A DNA stretch of 45,968 bases from Treponema sp. (GCA_031273265.1 JAISSH010000024.1:1-45968), one strand, 5' to 3'; shown: positions 10,725 to 19,258, counted from the stretch's first letter. Numbers and translations are program-made. Notes: a model not told the origin generated them from the sequence alone.

Positions 10725-11187
10725 AGTAGTTATCAGCGCCGAAGGAACACCCCTGCCTTCATGGAGCGACTCCGCGCGCGGCTTCGCTCTTAAAGTGCTG
10801 GACGAAATCAAGCGCGGCAACTGGGAACTTTCAATACTTTTATGCGAAAATAAAACCATTACCGCGTTAAATTCGCAGTACAGAAATATCGCCGAGCCTA
10901 CGGATATTCTTTCGTTCAATCTGGGAGAGACGGTACAGGAAGGGAAAAATTCCGTCTATCTGCCGGGAGATATAGCGATTTCCCTTGAAACCCTTGCCGA
11001 AAACGCCAGATATTTTCAAATATCGGAAGATGAGGAGTTACGCAGGCTCTTAATTCATGGTATCCTGCATTTAGACGGCATGGATCACAAAACTACGGAC
11101 ACGGACGAACCCATGCTTGTATTGCAGGAGGATATACTGAACAGGCTTAAAGACGAACGCATAATTCCCTGTGGAGGAGAAAAGTGA
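10717..11187 (+). CDS. ybeY: Endoribonuclease/rRNA maturation factor YbeY
   Basis: YbeY is a zinc-dependent factor for 16S rRNA 3'-end processing and ribosome quality control. The protein is 156 residues, normal for the family, and ends its core with the diagnostic H3 motif HGILHLDGMDH: H114, H118 and H124. The start ATG at 10717 lies inside the end of pgpH, with a short GGA at 10708-10710; the frame is open further upstream but without YbeY similarity. Its stop overlaps the next start (GTGA), consistent with coupled translation with the CBS gene, as in many bacteria where ybeZ, ybeY and ybeX (corC) are neighbours. Confidence 0.95.
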   Translation: MNRVVISAEGTPLPSWSDSARGFALKVLDEIKRGNWELSILLCENKTITALNSQYRNIAEPTDILSFNLGETVQEGKNSVYLPGDIAISLETLAENARYFQISEDEELRRLLIHGILHLDGMDHKTTDTDEPMLVLQEDILNRLKDERIIPCGGEK

Positions 11188-11930
11188 AAAGCCCCTTTCA
11201 ACTTAATTCACGCGCAATAAAGGAGCTTGAAGAGGATCAGCAGGAAATGATCCGGGGTGTCGTGGAATTGTCCGGCACCACAGTCAAGGAAATAATGGTT
11301 CCCAGAACCGATACCGTCTTTCTTTCGGCGGACGCTTCAAAGGAAGAACTGCTTGCCTGCATCAGCGAAAGCGAACATTCGCGCTTTCCGGTTTATCAGG
11401 ACACAGTAGATCAGGTAATCGGCATTTTACACGTTAAGGATGTGCTTAAAGCGCTTGTAAACGACAAACCCTTCAATATAAAAGACTTGGTCAGAAAACC
11501 TTTTTTTGTCCCTGTCTCAAAACACATTGACGATCTTCTGCGCGAACTCAAGCGGAAAAAAGTACATATCGCCGTAGTGGTGGACGAATACGGCGGAGTA
11601 TCCGGCATCGTTTCAATGGAAGATATTATCGAGGAAATAATCGGCGACATTCAAGATGAATTTGATCATGAAACCGACGATGTGGTAGAATTGGGCAAAG
11701 GCTTGTGGCTGTGCGACGCGAGGGTCAATCTGGAGTTTCTCGCCGAAGAAACGGGACTGGAGCTTCCCATTGACAACTTCGACACGCTTGGCGGTTTTGT
11801 CTTTGATCTTTTCGGAAAAATTCCGGTTAAGAATGAAAAGATCGAATACAAGGGATATGATTTTATAATACAGGAAATGGATGGGCACAAGATCAATTCG
11901 ATAAAAATAGTAACGCAAAAAAGGGAATAG
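11184..11930 (+). CDS. CorC/TlyC-like CBS-domain protein (YbeX type)
   Basis: This 248-residue soluble protein contains a CBS pair (about residues 34-160) with the typical VKEIMVPRTD opening and the DEYGGVSGIVSMED signature, followed by a CorC_HlyC domain at about 165-245. It has no membrane segments, so it resembles YbeX/CorC rather than the membrane-anchored YfjD type. YbeX proteins have been linked to magnesium efflux and ribosome homeostasis; the position right behind ybeY fits that. The GTG start overlaps the ybeY stop and has a strong GGAGGA at 11173-11178. The historic name haemolysin is not supported by anything seen here. Confidence 0.9.
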   Translation: MKSPFQLNSRAIKELEEDQQEMIRGVVELSGTTVKEIMVPRTDTVFLSADASKEELLACISESEHSRFPVYQDTVDQVIGILHVKDVLKALVNDKPFNIKDLVRKPFFVPVSKHIDDLLRELKRKKVHIAVVVDEYGGVSGIVSMEDIIEEIIGDIQDEFDHETDDVVELGKGLWLCDARVNLEFLAEETGLELPIDNFDTLGGFVFDLFGKIPVKNEKIEYKGYDFIIQEMDGHKINSIKIVTQKRE

Positions 11931-11953
11931 TGGTTTTTAATATGGAAGAAACG

Positions 11954-13933
11954 ATGTCGCGTTTAAAATATTTATTTTTTCTCTTATGCGCCTTGACATT
12001 TTTTCCCGCGCATATTGCCTCTCAATCGCCGTTTACGGCGGCGGTGCATTACGAACAGGGCAAAAATTTTATGGCGGATGAAAACTGGTATTCCGCGATA
12101 GAATCCTTTCTTGAGTGCGTAAGGCTTAACCCCGCTCATGCCGAGGGAACAACAGCCCTCGCCGAGTGTTACTATGAACTGGCTGAGTTTGACGAAGCGC
12201 TCAACTGGGTAAGAAAAGCGAGGCTTTTGGCGCGCAGTAATACATCAGTCGCAAATCTGGAAGTTTTCACCCTAATCGCGCTTGGTCGTCTTGAAGAAGC
12301 GTCCGCGCTTGTTTCCTCTATCCTGACAAGAGAACCTTACAACAGGGAAGCGCTGTTTGCCGCGGGAGAACTGGATATTGCCAGAAACAGACCGTCGGAA
12401 GCGATGCTTCGCTACCGCGACGCGGTGCGCCGCTACCCTGACGATCGCAGGCTGTTGATCTCTCTCGCCCTTGTTTCCCTTTCTCTGGGAGATAATGAAA
12501 CATCTCTTTCCTACATAAACAGGGCGCTGGAACAGCATCCCGACGATTACCGGGTTTTTTATTTCGCCGCCTACATCTACTCGATGAACAACAAACTGAC
12601 GGACGCCATCAGTTACGCGCAAACCGCGCTGTACTACAAACCCGCTCACGCGCCTTCCCATTCTCTTTTGGCGGCTCTGCGCTACCGCAATTCGCAGTAT
12701 GAGGAAGCGGCGCGTCTTTGCGACATCGCGATAACCAACAACAGGCAGGACATGGGCGCGTGGTACTTAAAAGGGCTTTCCTTTATCAGGCTGGGACGTT
12801 CAGCCGAAGCCCTGACGCTCCTTTCAAACGCCGTCGCCATAAACGAGGACGATGAATTTATCCGCGCCATTCTGGAAGAAACTCTCATTGCTTCGACAAC
12901 GATTGAAGATCCCCGCCGTGTAAGATGGGCTTCGTGGCATTTTAACAAGGCGAGAGGCTATCGTTCGCGCAATTTAATTGATCAATCTCTTTTTGAATAC
13001 CGGCGCGGCTTGAGACTCTATCCCGACGCGGCGGACAGGCGCGAGTACGCGGAGCTTCTTCGTCTTCAGGGCTACCCTGCCCGCTACTTGGAAGAACTTC
13101 GCTTTTTACAGGAACAGGGCAAGGCAGATCGCCCGATAAACGACGCGGTAGAAGCCTACAGCTCTCTCCTTTCAAACGCGCTTTTCAAGCAATGGCAGGT
13201 AAACCCGATAGAGCTTGCCGAGCGCCACTGGAAAATCGCCGTCTTTGCCCTGGCTGGGCAGTCAAGTTTTGTTCACGCGGACGCGGGTTCTGTCGCCGCC
13301 GGAGTTGTCAGGGAACTGCTTGTGCATGATCGCAACATCACGTCCGTTAATTTGGAATTGCGTCAGGCGACATTTTCTCAGGGTTTCAGACAGGCAAGAG
13401 AAGAAGGCGCGGATTATTTTATGCTTGTTTCCGTAACGGAAAATGAAAGGGACATTTCCGTAAAAGGAGAATTGTTTACAGGACGCGCCGGCTCTCCCGC
13501 CGGAACTTTCTACGCTTACCGCACCGGAGCCGACAGACTGCGCGGCGCGGCAAAGGGAATAGTTGAACAGTTATCCGCTTCTCTGCCCCTGCGCGGAAGG
13601 CTTTTGATCCGTAAACAGGGACAGGCGCTGATCAACAAGGGAAAGGCGGACGGAGTTGTTGAGGGCGCGGTGTACGATGTGGTAAAAAAAGGACGCCCGC
13701 AAATCGCCAACGAAGGCATCGCCCTTGTCTACGGCGCGGACGAGCTTGTCGGAAAAATTACGATTGACAATGTTGATGAGGAGATCGCCGCCGGCACGCT
13801 TGAGCGCAACGGCTTTTTCGACCGTATCGAGAACGGAGACGAAATTATTCTTCAAGTTGAAAAAACAAACAAGCCGTCAGGTGAAACCGCGGCAAACCCG
13901 GAGCTTCGCGCGCTCTTGCGGACACTGCGATAG
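11954..13933 (+). CDS. Secreted TPR-repeat protein
   Basis: About 659 residues. I place the start at the ATG at 11954, which follows GGAAG (11944-11948) and gives a clean signal peptide (MSRLKYLFFLLCALTFF, likely cut near AHIAS). GTG 11930 and ATG 11942 are in-frame alternatives. The first 350 residues are a run of tetratricopeptide repeats (for example AHAEGTTALAECYYELAEFDEALNW is split over one repeat), followed by a non-repeat region of about 300 residues. That region includes a GKADGVVEGAVYDVV segment of the kind found in small beta-domains of spirochaete envelope proteins. It is probably a periplasmic scaffold. No enzymatic motif is visible, and the exact function is unknown. Confidence 0.75.
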   Translation: MSRLKYLFFLLCALTFFPAHIASQSPFTAAVHYEQGKNFMADENWYSAIESFLECVRLNPAHAEGTTALAECYYELAEFDEALNWVRKARLLARSNTSVANLEVFTLIALGRLEEASALVSSILTREPYNREALFAAGELDIARNRPSEAMLRYRDAVRRYPDDRRLLISLALVSLSLGDNETSLSYINRALEQHPDDYRVFYFAAYIYSMNNKLTDAISYAQTALYYKPAHAPSHSLLAALRYRNSQYEEAARLCDIAITNNRQDMGAWYLKGLSFIRLGRSAEALTLLSNAVAINEDDEFIRAILEETLIASTTIEDPRRVRWASWHFNKARGYRSRNLIDQSLFEYRRGLRLYPDAADRREYAELLRLQGYPARYLEELRFLQEQGKADRPINDAVEAYSSLLSNALFKQWQVNPIELAERHWKIAVFALAGQSSFVHADAGSVAAGVVRELLVHDRNITSVNLELRQATFSQGFRQAREEGADYFMLVSVTENERDISVKGELFTGRAGSPAGTFYAYRTGADRLRGAAKGIVEQLSASLPLRGRLLIRKQGQALINKGKADGVVEGAVYDVVKKGRPQIANEGIALVYGADELVGKITIDNVDEEIAAGTLERNGFFDRIENGDEIILQVEKTNKPSGETAANPELRALLRTLR

Positions 13934-14044
13934 TTACTGACTGTCCTTGCCCTTCTTTTTTGCCTTTTTCTGTTCGCGCTTTTCTTTCAGCGTCTTCTGG
14001 GGCGCTTTTTTTGTTTCTTTTTTATGCATTACATGTTCAGCCAT
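13934..14044 (-). CDS. Very small lysine-rich protein
   Basis: A 36-residue gene: it starts MAEHVMHKKETKKAPQ, continues with TLKEKREQKKAKKKGK and ends DSQ. A near-perfect ribosome site GGGAGGG lies 4 nt before the ATG, and a promoter with 17-nt spacing (14077-14105) precedes it, which argues that it is real. About 40% of residues are Lys or Arg. I recall similar tiny M..KK..KK.P.KSLKEKR proteins in several bacterial groups, with no known function. A nucleic-acid- or ribosome-associated role is a guess from charge. It is transcribed away from the DRTGG gene. Confidence 0.7.
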   Translation of the reverse strand: MAEHVMHKKETKKAPQKTLKEKREQKKAKKKGKDSQ

Positions 14045-14062
14045 ATATCCCTCCCTTTGGGC

Positions 14063-14091
14063 TTTACAATAAATCAATAATAATGCATTAT
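14063..14091 (+). promoter_or_regulatory. Promoter for the DRTGG gene
   Basis: TTTACA (14063-14068) and CATTAT (14086-14091) with a 17-nt spacer. The -10 lies inside the perfect palindrome at 14079-14092 and overlaps the opposite promoter at 14077-14105. Confidence 0.5.
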
Positions 14092-14105
14092 TGGAGATAT
14101 GTCTA
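14077..14105 (-). promoter_or_regulatory. Promoter for the small basic protein
   Basis: Read on the minus strand: TAGACA (14105-14100) and TATTAT (14082-14077) with a 17-nt spacer, about 33 nt before the gene. It shares DNA with the divergent promoter of the DRTGG gene, so the two starts may compete. Confidence 0.55.
14079..14092. promoter_or_regulatory. Perfect 14-bp palindrome over two -10 elements
   Basis: AATAATGCATTATT is an exact palindrome. It covers all of the plus-strand -10 element except none of its bases fall outside the dyad, and about half of the minus-strand -10. That position suits an operator controlling both divergent genes. Confidence 0.45.
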
Positions 14106-14135
14106 TACCAATATTGAAAAAAGACGGGAGGGATG

Positions 14136-14495
14136 ATGACCGTAGCTGAAGCAGTTACATTGCTGGAAGGACAGTTTTTTACAGGCGAAGAAAAGGCGGA
14201 ACTTGAAGTAGCTTCCGCGTGCGGGGCGGATCTGATGAGCGATGTAATGGCTTTTGTAAAGGACCGTGTTTTGCTCATGACAGGACTTGTCAACCCTCAG
14301 GTGATCCGTACTGCCGAACTTTTGGATATTCACGCTATTATCTTTGTCCGGGGCAAAGCTCCCGGCAAGGACATGATCGAAATGGCTGAGGAATCGGATA
14401 TTATTCTCGCGGGAACGAAGCATCCCATGTTTATTTCCTGCGGCAAACTCTACGAAGCGGGTCTTAGAACCGGCGGAACGCGGGCGATTGCCTAA
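14136..14495 (+). CDS. DRTGG-domain protein
   Basis: A 119-residue protein consisting of one DRTGG-like domain (LLEGQFFTGEE near the start, the region LMTGLVNPQVIRTAELLDIHAIIFVRGK in two blocks, and a closing LYEAGLRTGGTR). DRTGG domains are regulatory modules, often linked to CBS domains, and stand-alone versions are frequent near iron-only hydrogenase and redox genes in anaerobes; the ligand is unknown. Two ATGs are adjacent (14133 and 14136); GGAGG at 14127-14131 fits the second better. Its stop is 2 nt from the end of a convergent gene. Confidence 0.8.
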   Translation: MTVAEAVTLLEGQFFTGEEKAELEVASACGADLMSDVMAFVKDRVLLMTGLVNPQVIRTAELLDIHAIIFVRGKAPGKDMIEMAEESDIILAGTKHPMFISCGKLYEAGLRTGGTRAIA

Positions 14496-14497
14496 CC

Positions 14498-15094
14498 TCA
14501 CTCCTCAAAAAACCGGCGGGCTTCCTCTTTGGCTTGTTCTATAACGGCTTCATAATTGCCCTTGAGGGCGGTCATGTGCTGGTTGTAGAAAGCGATGAAC
14601 TCAGGGTCCTGGAGCGGGTCGATGCGTACTTCCCTGCCCAGTCTGCGGGACAGTTCCTCTTCTTTTTGACGCAGTTTGGGAGCGTACTGCTGGCGGATTG
14701 CCTGATCATAATGCGCCATTTCCTGCAAATATTGGGAAAAAAGCTGGGTTAACTGCTTGTACATCGCCGAAAAACCGCTGTTTTTAATTATCGCTTCAAG
14801 TCCCTTGCCGACCGCTTCAAACCGTTTTTCGTCTTCTTTCCCGGCGGGCAGGGCAATTTGGGAAACAAGCACGCTGAAAATCCCCTGTTTCAGGCTTTCA
14901 CGCTGCGACGATGGCGCATTTTTTATCTCATCGGTCATTTTCTGAATGGTCATCTCATCTTCCCCGGCAAGGAAGGCGTTGGCTATTTTTTTACCCTGTT
15001 GTTTTGCCTCAAACAGGTCGATGCTTGACCTGTCGCTCTTTACGTTTTCGGTCTTTTCAAAGGCGATTTCCAGAGCAGTTTTTATTACTCCCAT
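14498..15094 (-). CDS. Conserved-looking soluble alpha-helical protein, unknown function
   Basis: 198 residues, predicted mostly helical and soluble, without signal peptide or membrane segments. It opens MGVIKTALEIAFEKTENV, has an acidic middle with FLAGEDEMTIQKMTDEIK, and ends in charged helices (LRQKEEELSRRLGREV; EQAKEEARRFFEE). I do not recognise the family; spirochaete genomes contain similar unnamed proteins. AGAGG lies a short distance before the ATG, and a promoter with 17-nt spacing at 15118-15146 precedes it. It shares that divergent control region with the GAF/HD-GYP gene. Confidence 0.7.
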   Translation of the reverse strand: MGVIKTALEIAFEKTENVKSDRSSIDLFEAKQQGKKIANAFLAGEDEMTIQKMTDEIKNAPSSQRESLKQGIFSVLVSQIALPAGKEDEKRFEAVGKGLEAIIKNSGFSAMYKQLTQLFSQYLQEMAHYDQAIRQQYAPKLRQKEEELSRRLGREVRIDPLQDPEFIAFYNQHMTALKGNYEAVIEQAKEEARRFFEE

Positions 15095-15117
15095 TGTATT
15101 ATTTTCCTCTTTACTAT

Positions 15118-15146
15118 AAAATATTCCTGAAAGCTGGTTTTAGCAA
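15118..15146 (-). promoter_or_regulatory. Promoter for the unknown gene ending at 14498
   Basis: Minus-strand TTGCTA (15146-15141) and TATTTT (15123-15118), 17-nt spacer, ending 24 nt before the start codon. Confidence 0.5.
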
Positions 15147-15225
15147 GAGCCTGTACGCAAGATTGTTTTTATTGTAGATAAGCCGTCAAAACAACGAAGT
15201 TCTGACGAGCCGGAACGGGGGAATT

Positions 15226-16485
15226 ATGGACAAGAAAAAAAAGGACTTTAAATTTATAGTACGCCTTGACACTGAATTAAACCAGATTCAGGACGTTGAT
15301 TTATTATTGGAAAGGATTCTTTATGAAGCCAGAAGGGTGGTTAACGCGGACGCGGGGTCTATCTATCTGGTTGTCCCCACCGAAAAAGGCGAAGAAGGAA
15401 CGGAAAAACTTGCCATAAAATATTCACAAAACGACACTATTCAAAAGCAAATTCCGCCCGGACAAAAAATGATCTATTCGTTTTTCTCCGTAGCGATAAG
15501 CGAAAAATCAATTTCGGGCTACTGCGCCATGAAACAAACACTGATCAATATCCCCGATATGTACAACATTCCTCCCGAAGCGCCGTATTCGTTTCATTCG
15601 TCTTTCGACGTAATTACCGGATACAAAACCGTTTCCAGCCTGACAATCCCTTTGATTTCAAACGAAAAGCGGCTTATGGGCGTTATACAGGTAATAAACG
15701 CGAAAAATAATAAAGACGTCATCATTCCTTTCTCGCCGGATGACGAAGTCTTGCTTACCCATTTTGCGAATAACGCTTCGAGTGTTCTTCAGCGGGCGTT
15801 TATTACAAGAGCGATGATTCTGCGGATGATAAAAATGTCGGGACTCCGCGACCCGAAAGAAACCGGCACTCATGTCAACCGCGTCGCGGGCTACGCGGTC
15901 GATATCTACGACCGGTGGGCTTTTCATCATAAAGTACCGCAAGGGGATCAGGACAAATTCCGCGACACGTTGAAAATAAGTTCAATGCTCCACGATGTTG
16001 GAAAAGTAGCGATCTCCGACGCCGTGCTGAAAAAACCCGCCCGCTTTACCCCGGAAGAATACAGGATCATGCAGAACCACACCCTTTACGGAGCGAGTCT
16101 GTTCAGCGACATTAGTTCTCCTATGGACAGCCTTGCGAAGGACATCGCGCTTACACACCATGAAAACTGGGACGGCACAGGCTACCCCGGCTGGGTTAAT
16201 CCCGATAGCGGAGAAATTGAAAGAGCGGACGGCGAAGGCAAACCTATAGGCAAAAAGGGGGAGGAAATTCCTCTGGGCGGCAGGATTGTCGCGATTGCCG
16301 ACGTATACGACGCGCTGTGTTCAAAACGCGTATACAAAGAACCCTGGGACGAAAAAGAGGTTTTGAAGGAATTACGCAAATTATCAGGTTCCAAATTTGA
16401 TCCCGAACTGATAGAAGTTTTCTTTGAAATTCTTCCCAACATAAAACATACGCGCGATCGCTATCAGGAATCCGAAGAAGAGTGA
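15226..16485 (+). CDS. GAF and HD-GYP domain protein, probable cyclic di-GMP phosphodiesterase
   Basis: 419 residues. The N-terminal half is a GAF sensor domain (about residues 15-190, including the VVNADAGSIYLV segment). The C-terminal half is an HD-GYP domain: H256-D257 in SMLHDVGKVAI, a second histidine pair in LTHHENWDG, and the signature G319-Y320-P321. HD-GYP proteins hydrolyse c-di-GMP, and the complete metal-binding set argues for activity. The GAF ligand is unknown. GGGGGA lies just before the ATG. A 22-nt imperfect inverted repeat at 15186-15207 sits in its leader. The 3' end converges with the YaiI-family gene 9 nt away. Confidence 0.92.
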   Translation: MDKKKKDFKFIVRLDTELNQIQDVDLLLERILYEARRVVNADAGSIYLVVPTEKGEEGTEKLAIKYSQNDTIQKQIPPGQKMIYSFFSVAISEKSISGYCAMKQTLINIPDMYNIPPEAPYSFHSSFDVITGYKTVSSLTIPLISNEKRLMGVIQVINAKNNKDVIIPFSPDDEVLLTHFANNASSVLQRAFITRAMILRMIKMSGLRDPKETGTHVNRVAGYAVDIYDRWAFHHKVPQGDQDKFRDTLKISSMLHDVGKVAISDAVLKKPARFTPEEYRIMQNHTLYGASLFSDISSPMDSLAKDIALTHHENWDGTGYPGWVNPDSGEIERADGEGKPIGKKGEEIPLGGRIVAIADVYDALCSKRVYKEPWDEKEVLKELRKLSGSKFDPELIEVFFEILPNIKHTRDRYQESEEE

Positions 16486-16494
16486 GCTGAAATT

Positions 16495-16944
16495 TTAAAT
16501 TCCGCGCTTTGTTAAAAATCTGTCCAAACTGTCGGCGAATGACTTTAATTCCTTTTTGCCGTAGTTCGCCGTTCTTTCAATTCCAAGACCGTTATCCGCA
16601 AGACCGACCGTAAAATTACGCAGGGATAAAAATTCATTTATGTTGTTCTTTGTAAAAATACGCCCGCGGTCGTCAATTACAGACACGTCTTTATCAACAA
16701 GGCGCTTTGCCAGCGGAACGTCCCTTGCTATAACAAGGTCGCCGTTTTCAGCCAATTCGACAATGCGGTCGTCTGCGGAATTATCTCCGGGAGGGCAAAT
16801 TTCCATTTCCGCGCCGGATTTTTCGGCGTCAGGAATGGAACGGTCAGCCGCAAATATCACCCTAAGATTGAGCTTTTCCGCCCTGCGAAGAACAAGCTCT
16901 CTCGCCGCCTTTGGACAGGAATCGGCATCCACAAGAATTTTCAT
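16495..16944 (-). CDS. YaiI/YqxD family (DUF188) PIN-like protein
   Basis: 149 residues, the usual size. It opens MKILVDADSCPKAAR and carries the family blocks SADDRIVELAENGDLVIARDVPLA and DDRGRIFTKNNI (each given here as parts of the conserved core). The acidic residues D6, D8 and the central D-x-x-I/V pair match a PIN-like nuclease fold, but enzymatic activity has not been shown for this family as far as I know. It overlaps the manA stop by 1 nt and appears to be the last gene of the infC-to-manA run. Confidence 0.9.
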   Translation of the reverse strand: MKILVDADSCPKAARELVLRRAEKLNLRVIFAADRSIPDAEKSGAEMEICPPGDNSADDRIVELAENGDLVIARDVPLAKRLVDKDVSVIDDRGRIFTKNNINEFLSLRNFTVGLADNGLGIERTANYGKKELKSFADSLDRFLTKRGI

Positions 16945-18152
16945 TAACCGCCGCTTGCGCTTTTCATGTTAGCGGAATTTTTTTCCGCAATGGCGGCGAA
17001 AAGGGAAAAATTCCCGCTGAAATCAAGAACGGCGTTATTATCCCGCGCCGAGGGAATAAAGAACGATTCTCCTTTTTTAAAAGAGCAATTTCCGGCGTGC
17101 AGCTCTCCTTCGGTAACAAGGCAAATCGCCTGCCCGCTCACCGGAAAAATTATTTTTTCCGCGCCGCCGCGAATAAGGTTAAGGGAAAATTCATCGCACG
17201 GCGCGGGATAGCGAATCCACGGCGAAGAATCATCAACAGTAAAAACAGGCGGCATATAGGAGTTAAAATTGACTATGTTCATCAGTTCGGGAATATCCAC
17301 ATGCTTGGGAGTGAGTCCGCCCCTCAGCACATTGTCAGAGTTTGCCATTAACTCAACCCCAAAGCCGCTGATGTACGAATGAAGCACTCCCGCCGGAATA
17401 TAAACCGCCTGAAACGGCAGAAGCGTAAAAAGATTGAGATAAAGCGGAGATAAAATTGCCGGGTCAAATGGATACTGGGTTGAAAAACTCCGAACATATT
17501 TCCATTGTTCGGGCGAAATCGCGTCCGTATCGGGGACATCTGTTTTAATAAGAAAAGAGCAAAGGTATTCTTTTTGCAAATCTGAAAGCCCGAAAAGAAT
17601 ACGGAAAAAAACAGCGAGCGTGTCAGTATTCATGGCGCGTAACAGCGGGGTAATTATTTCCTTTACCTGCGGAATTATTTTAATCAGCGTTTCAAGCGAA
17701 GCGTAAATTTCATTTTTTTTTCTGAAACCCGCCATTAATTTAAATGGGGTAATGGCGCACATAATTTCCGGCTTGTGATTGCCGTCTCTGTAATTGCGCC
17801 GCGGCGATTTAAAAGTAAGCCCCTCTGCGTTTTCACGCTTAAAACCTTCAGCCGCCTGCTCTTTATTCGGATGAGCCTGAATAGAAAGCGGCTTTTCTAC
17901 GGCAAGCAATTTAAAAAGAAAGGGAAGTTCCCCATCGGTAAATTCCTCAAGGGTTACCGTGCCTTTAAGGAGATGCACGCCGGCATTTTCATCCGGCACG
18001 ACATGGGAAGGAGCGGACGCGTGGCTTCCCATCCACATCTCCGCGCAGGGAACATTCTTTTCGTTATGTATGCCGAGAAACCGGGGTATCAATTCGGGAG
18101 AACCCCATTCATAGTGTTTGATTTGATTTCGAAGTTTGTACAGTTCAGTCAT
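16944..18152 (-). CDS. manA: Mannose-6-phosphate isomerase, class I
   Basis: ManA interconverts mannose-6-phosphate and fructose-6-phosphate, feeding sugar-nucleotide synthesis or mannose use. The 402-residue protein has the zinc-site motif IQAHPNKEQA (Q92, H94), the downstream NHKPEI (E129) and the IPAGVLHSYISGFG block with the remaining ligand and active-site residues. I start at the ATG at 18152 (MTELYKLRNQIKHYEWG); the frame runs 81 nt further upstream inside zapA without similarity. It overlaps zapA by 8 nt and the next gene by 1 nt, so it is translated in a compact operon with division and ribosomal genes. Confidence 0.95.
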   Translation of the reverse strand: MTELYKLRNQIKHYEWGSPELIPRFLGIHNEKNVPCAEMWMGSHASAPSHVVPDENAGVHLLKGTVTLEEFTDGELPFLFKLLAVEKPLSIQAHPNKEQAAEGFKRENAEGLTFKSPRRNYRDGNHKPEIMCAITPFKLMAGFRKKNEIYASLETLIKIIPQVKEIITPLLRAMNTDTLAVFFRILFGLSDLQKEYLCSFLIKTDVPDTDAISPEQWKYVRSFSTQYPFDPAILSPLYLNLFTLLPFQAVYIPAGVLHSYISGFGVELMANSDNVLRGGLTPKHVDIPELMNIVNFNSYMPPVFTVDDSSPWIRYPAPCDEFSLNLIRGGAEKIIFPVSGQAICLVTEGELHAGNCSFKKGESFFIPSARDNNAVLDFSGNFSLFAAIAEKNSANMKSASGG

Positions 18153-18441
18153 TTTCGCAGTTTTTAAGCGCGTTTTCCAGTTTTGAAATAAGACGAAGCG
18201 TCCTGTCTTCCACTTCCGTTCCCTCGTCTTCAAACTGCCGCTTTATTTTGTTTATTTCATCACATAACATAAAACCTGTTAATACGGCGACGTTAAGAGG
18301 GTCGTTAATGCCTGAAATGCTCTGGGTGTTTTCAACAGCAGCCTTGTACTGAGTCAGCACCTGCTGTAGATACGCTTCGTCCTCGTCCGCCGTTATAGAA
18401 AATGAAGTTCCAAGAATGTTCAAGCCCAGTTCATTGGCCAT
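18145..18441 (-). CDS. zapA: Cell division protein ZapA
   Basis: ZapA binds and bundles FtsZ at the division ring. The 98-residue protein has the typical N-terminal strand-turn (LNILGTSFSI), the central IDPLNVAVLTGF-like helix (here NDPLNVAVLTGFMLCDEI) and a C-terminal coiled coil ending KLENALKNCEND. Size and layout match ZapA. The start overlaps the stop of the upstream coiled-coil gene by 1 nt and its end overlaps manA by 8 nt. Confidence 0.88.
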   Translation of the reverse strand: MANELGLNILGTSFSITADEDEAYLQQVLTQYKAAVENTQSISGINDPLNVAVLTGFMLCDEINKIKRQFEDEGTEVEDRTLRLISKLENALKNCEND

Positions 18442-18884
18442 TAAAAAATATCCAGTTCTCCCGCCGGAGTGGTTTCGTCGTCCTTGTCGTCCTGCGTTTC
18501 CGGGACAGCGCCGGTTTCTTTCTTCGGAATTTCAAAGAAAACTTCCGGATTCGACGATTCCGGCTGCGAGGATTTTTCACGCGGTTTTGCCGCAGATTTC
18601 TTGGCGGTTATATTTTCTTTCAGGCTGTTTTCAAACGCCTCTTCAAACTGGCTAAGGCGGTCAAGGGCGGCGATAATTCCGTCTTCAATGCGCCCCTGAT
18701 CCTCTTTAAAGCGCATAACAAGCACTTCAAGCTCGTCGATTCTCTTTTTATTCGCTTCCAGTTTTGCCTGTAATCCCGCCCTCTCCGAAACAAGGGCGGC
18801 GTTTTCGGCGTTCACCCGCTGAACATATTCAATCGCTTTGGAGACCTTTGTCTCCAGAAGCCGGACTTGTTCAAGGCTGATCAT
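18441..18884 (-). CDS. Coiled-coil protein, possible ZapB-like division factor
   Basis: 147 residues. The N-terminal half is a long coiled coil with heptad-like spacing (ISLEQVRLLETKVSKAIEYV, then ENAALVSERAGLQAKLE), and the C-terminal half is a charged, Pro/Ser/Glu-rich tail ending AGELDIF. ZapB and small FtsZ-ring helpers look like this, and the next gene is zapA, so a divisome role is likely but inferred. The start at 18884 has GGAG a few bases upstream; the frame is open another 87 nt inside rplT without similarity. It lies 2 nt after rplT. Confidence 0.6.
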   Translation of the reverse strand: MISLEQVRLLETKVSKAIEYVQRVNAENAALVSERAGLQAKLEANKKRIDELEVLVMRFKEDQGRIEDGIIAALDRLSQFEEAFENSLKENITAKKSAAKPREKSSQPESSNPEVFFEIPKKETGAVPETQDDKDDETTPAGELDIF

Positions 18885-18886
18885 TT

Positions 18887-19258
18887 TTACGCTCCAGCGG
18901 CTGCGCCGAGCGCGGCTTTCGCCTTTGCGACAACCGCCCGGAAAGCGGCGTTGTCTTCGGTGGCGAGCCACGCAAGAGCCTTGCGATCGATAATGACGCC
19001 GGCTTTATCAAGACCGGCTATCAGCCGCGAATAGGAAAGACCTTCCTGACGGCAAGCCGCGTTAATCCTGATGATCCACAGTTTGCGGAATTCGCCCTTT
19101 CTGTCCTTCCTGTCGCGGTACGCGTATGTTAAAGATTTAGCGACCGCGTCCTTGGCGGTTTTGTAGTTTGTACCGCGCCTGCCCCAATAGCCTTTGGCAA
19201 GTTTTAGTATTTTTTTGCGATGGTTCTTTCGTTTGGAACCGTCTACTGCTCTCGACAT
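18887..19258 (-). CDS. rplT: 50S ribosomal protein L20
   Basis: L20 binds 23S rRNA and is essential in early 50S assembly. The 123-residue protein has the expected basic N-terminus ([19 protein letters not shown]) and the conserved [20 protein letters not shown] block. GAGAGGG precedes the ATG. It is the third gene of the infC-rpmI-rplT operon; its alanine-rich tail ([11 protein letters not shown]) is a few residues longer than in E. coli. Confidence 0.97.
   Translation of the reverse strand: MSRAVDGSKRKNHRKKILKLAKGYWGRRGTNYKTAKDAVAKSLTYAYRDRKDRKGEFRKLWIIRINAACRQEGLSYSRLIAGLDKAGVIIDRKALAWLATEDNAAFRAVVAKAKAALGAAAGA

Noticed and set aside
15186-15207. Imperfect inverted repeat in the leader of the GAF/HD-GYP gene as a c-di-GMP riboswitch
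   Set aside because: Far too short and without the conserved GEMM elements; noted only as a hairpin.
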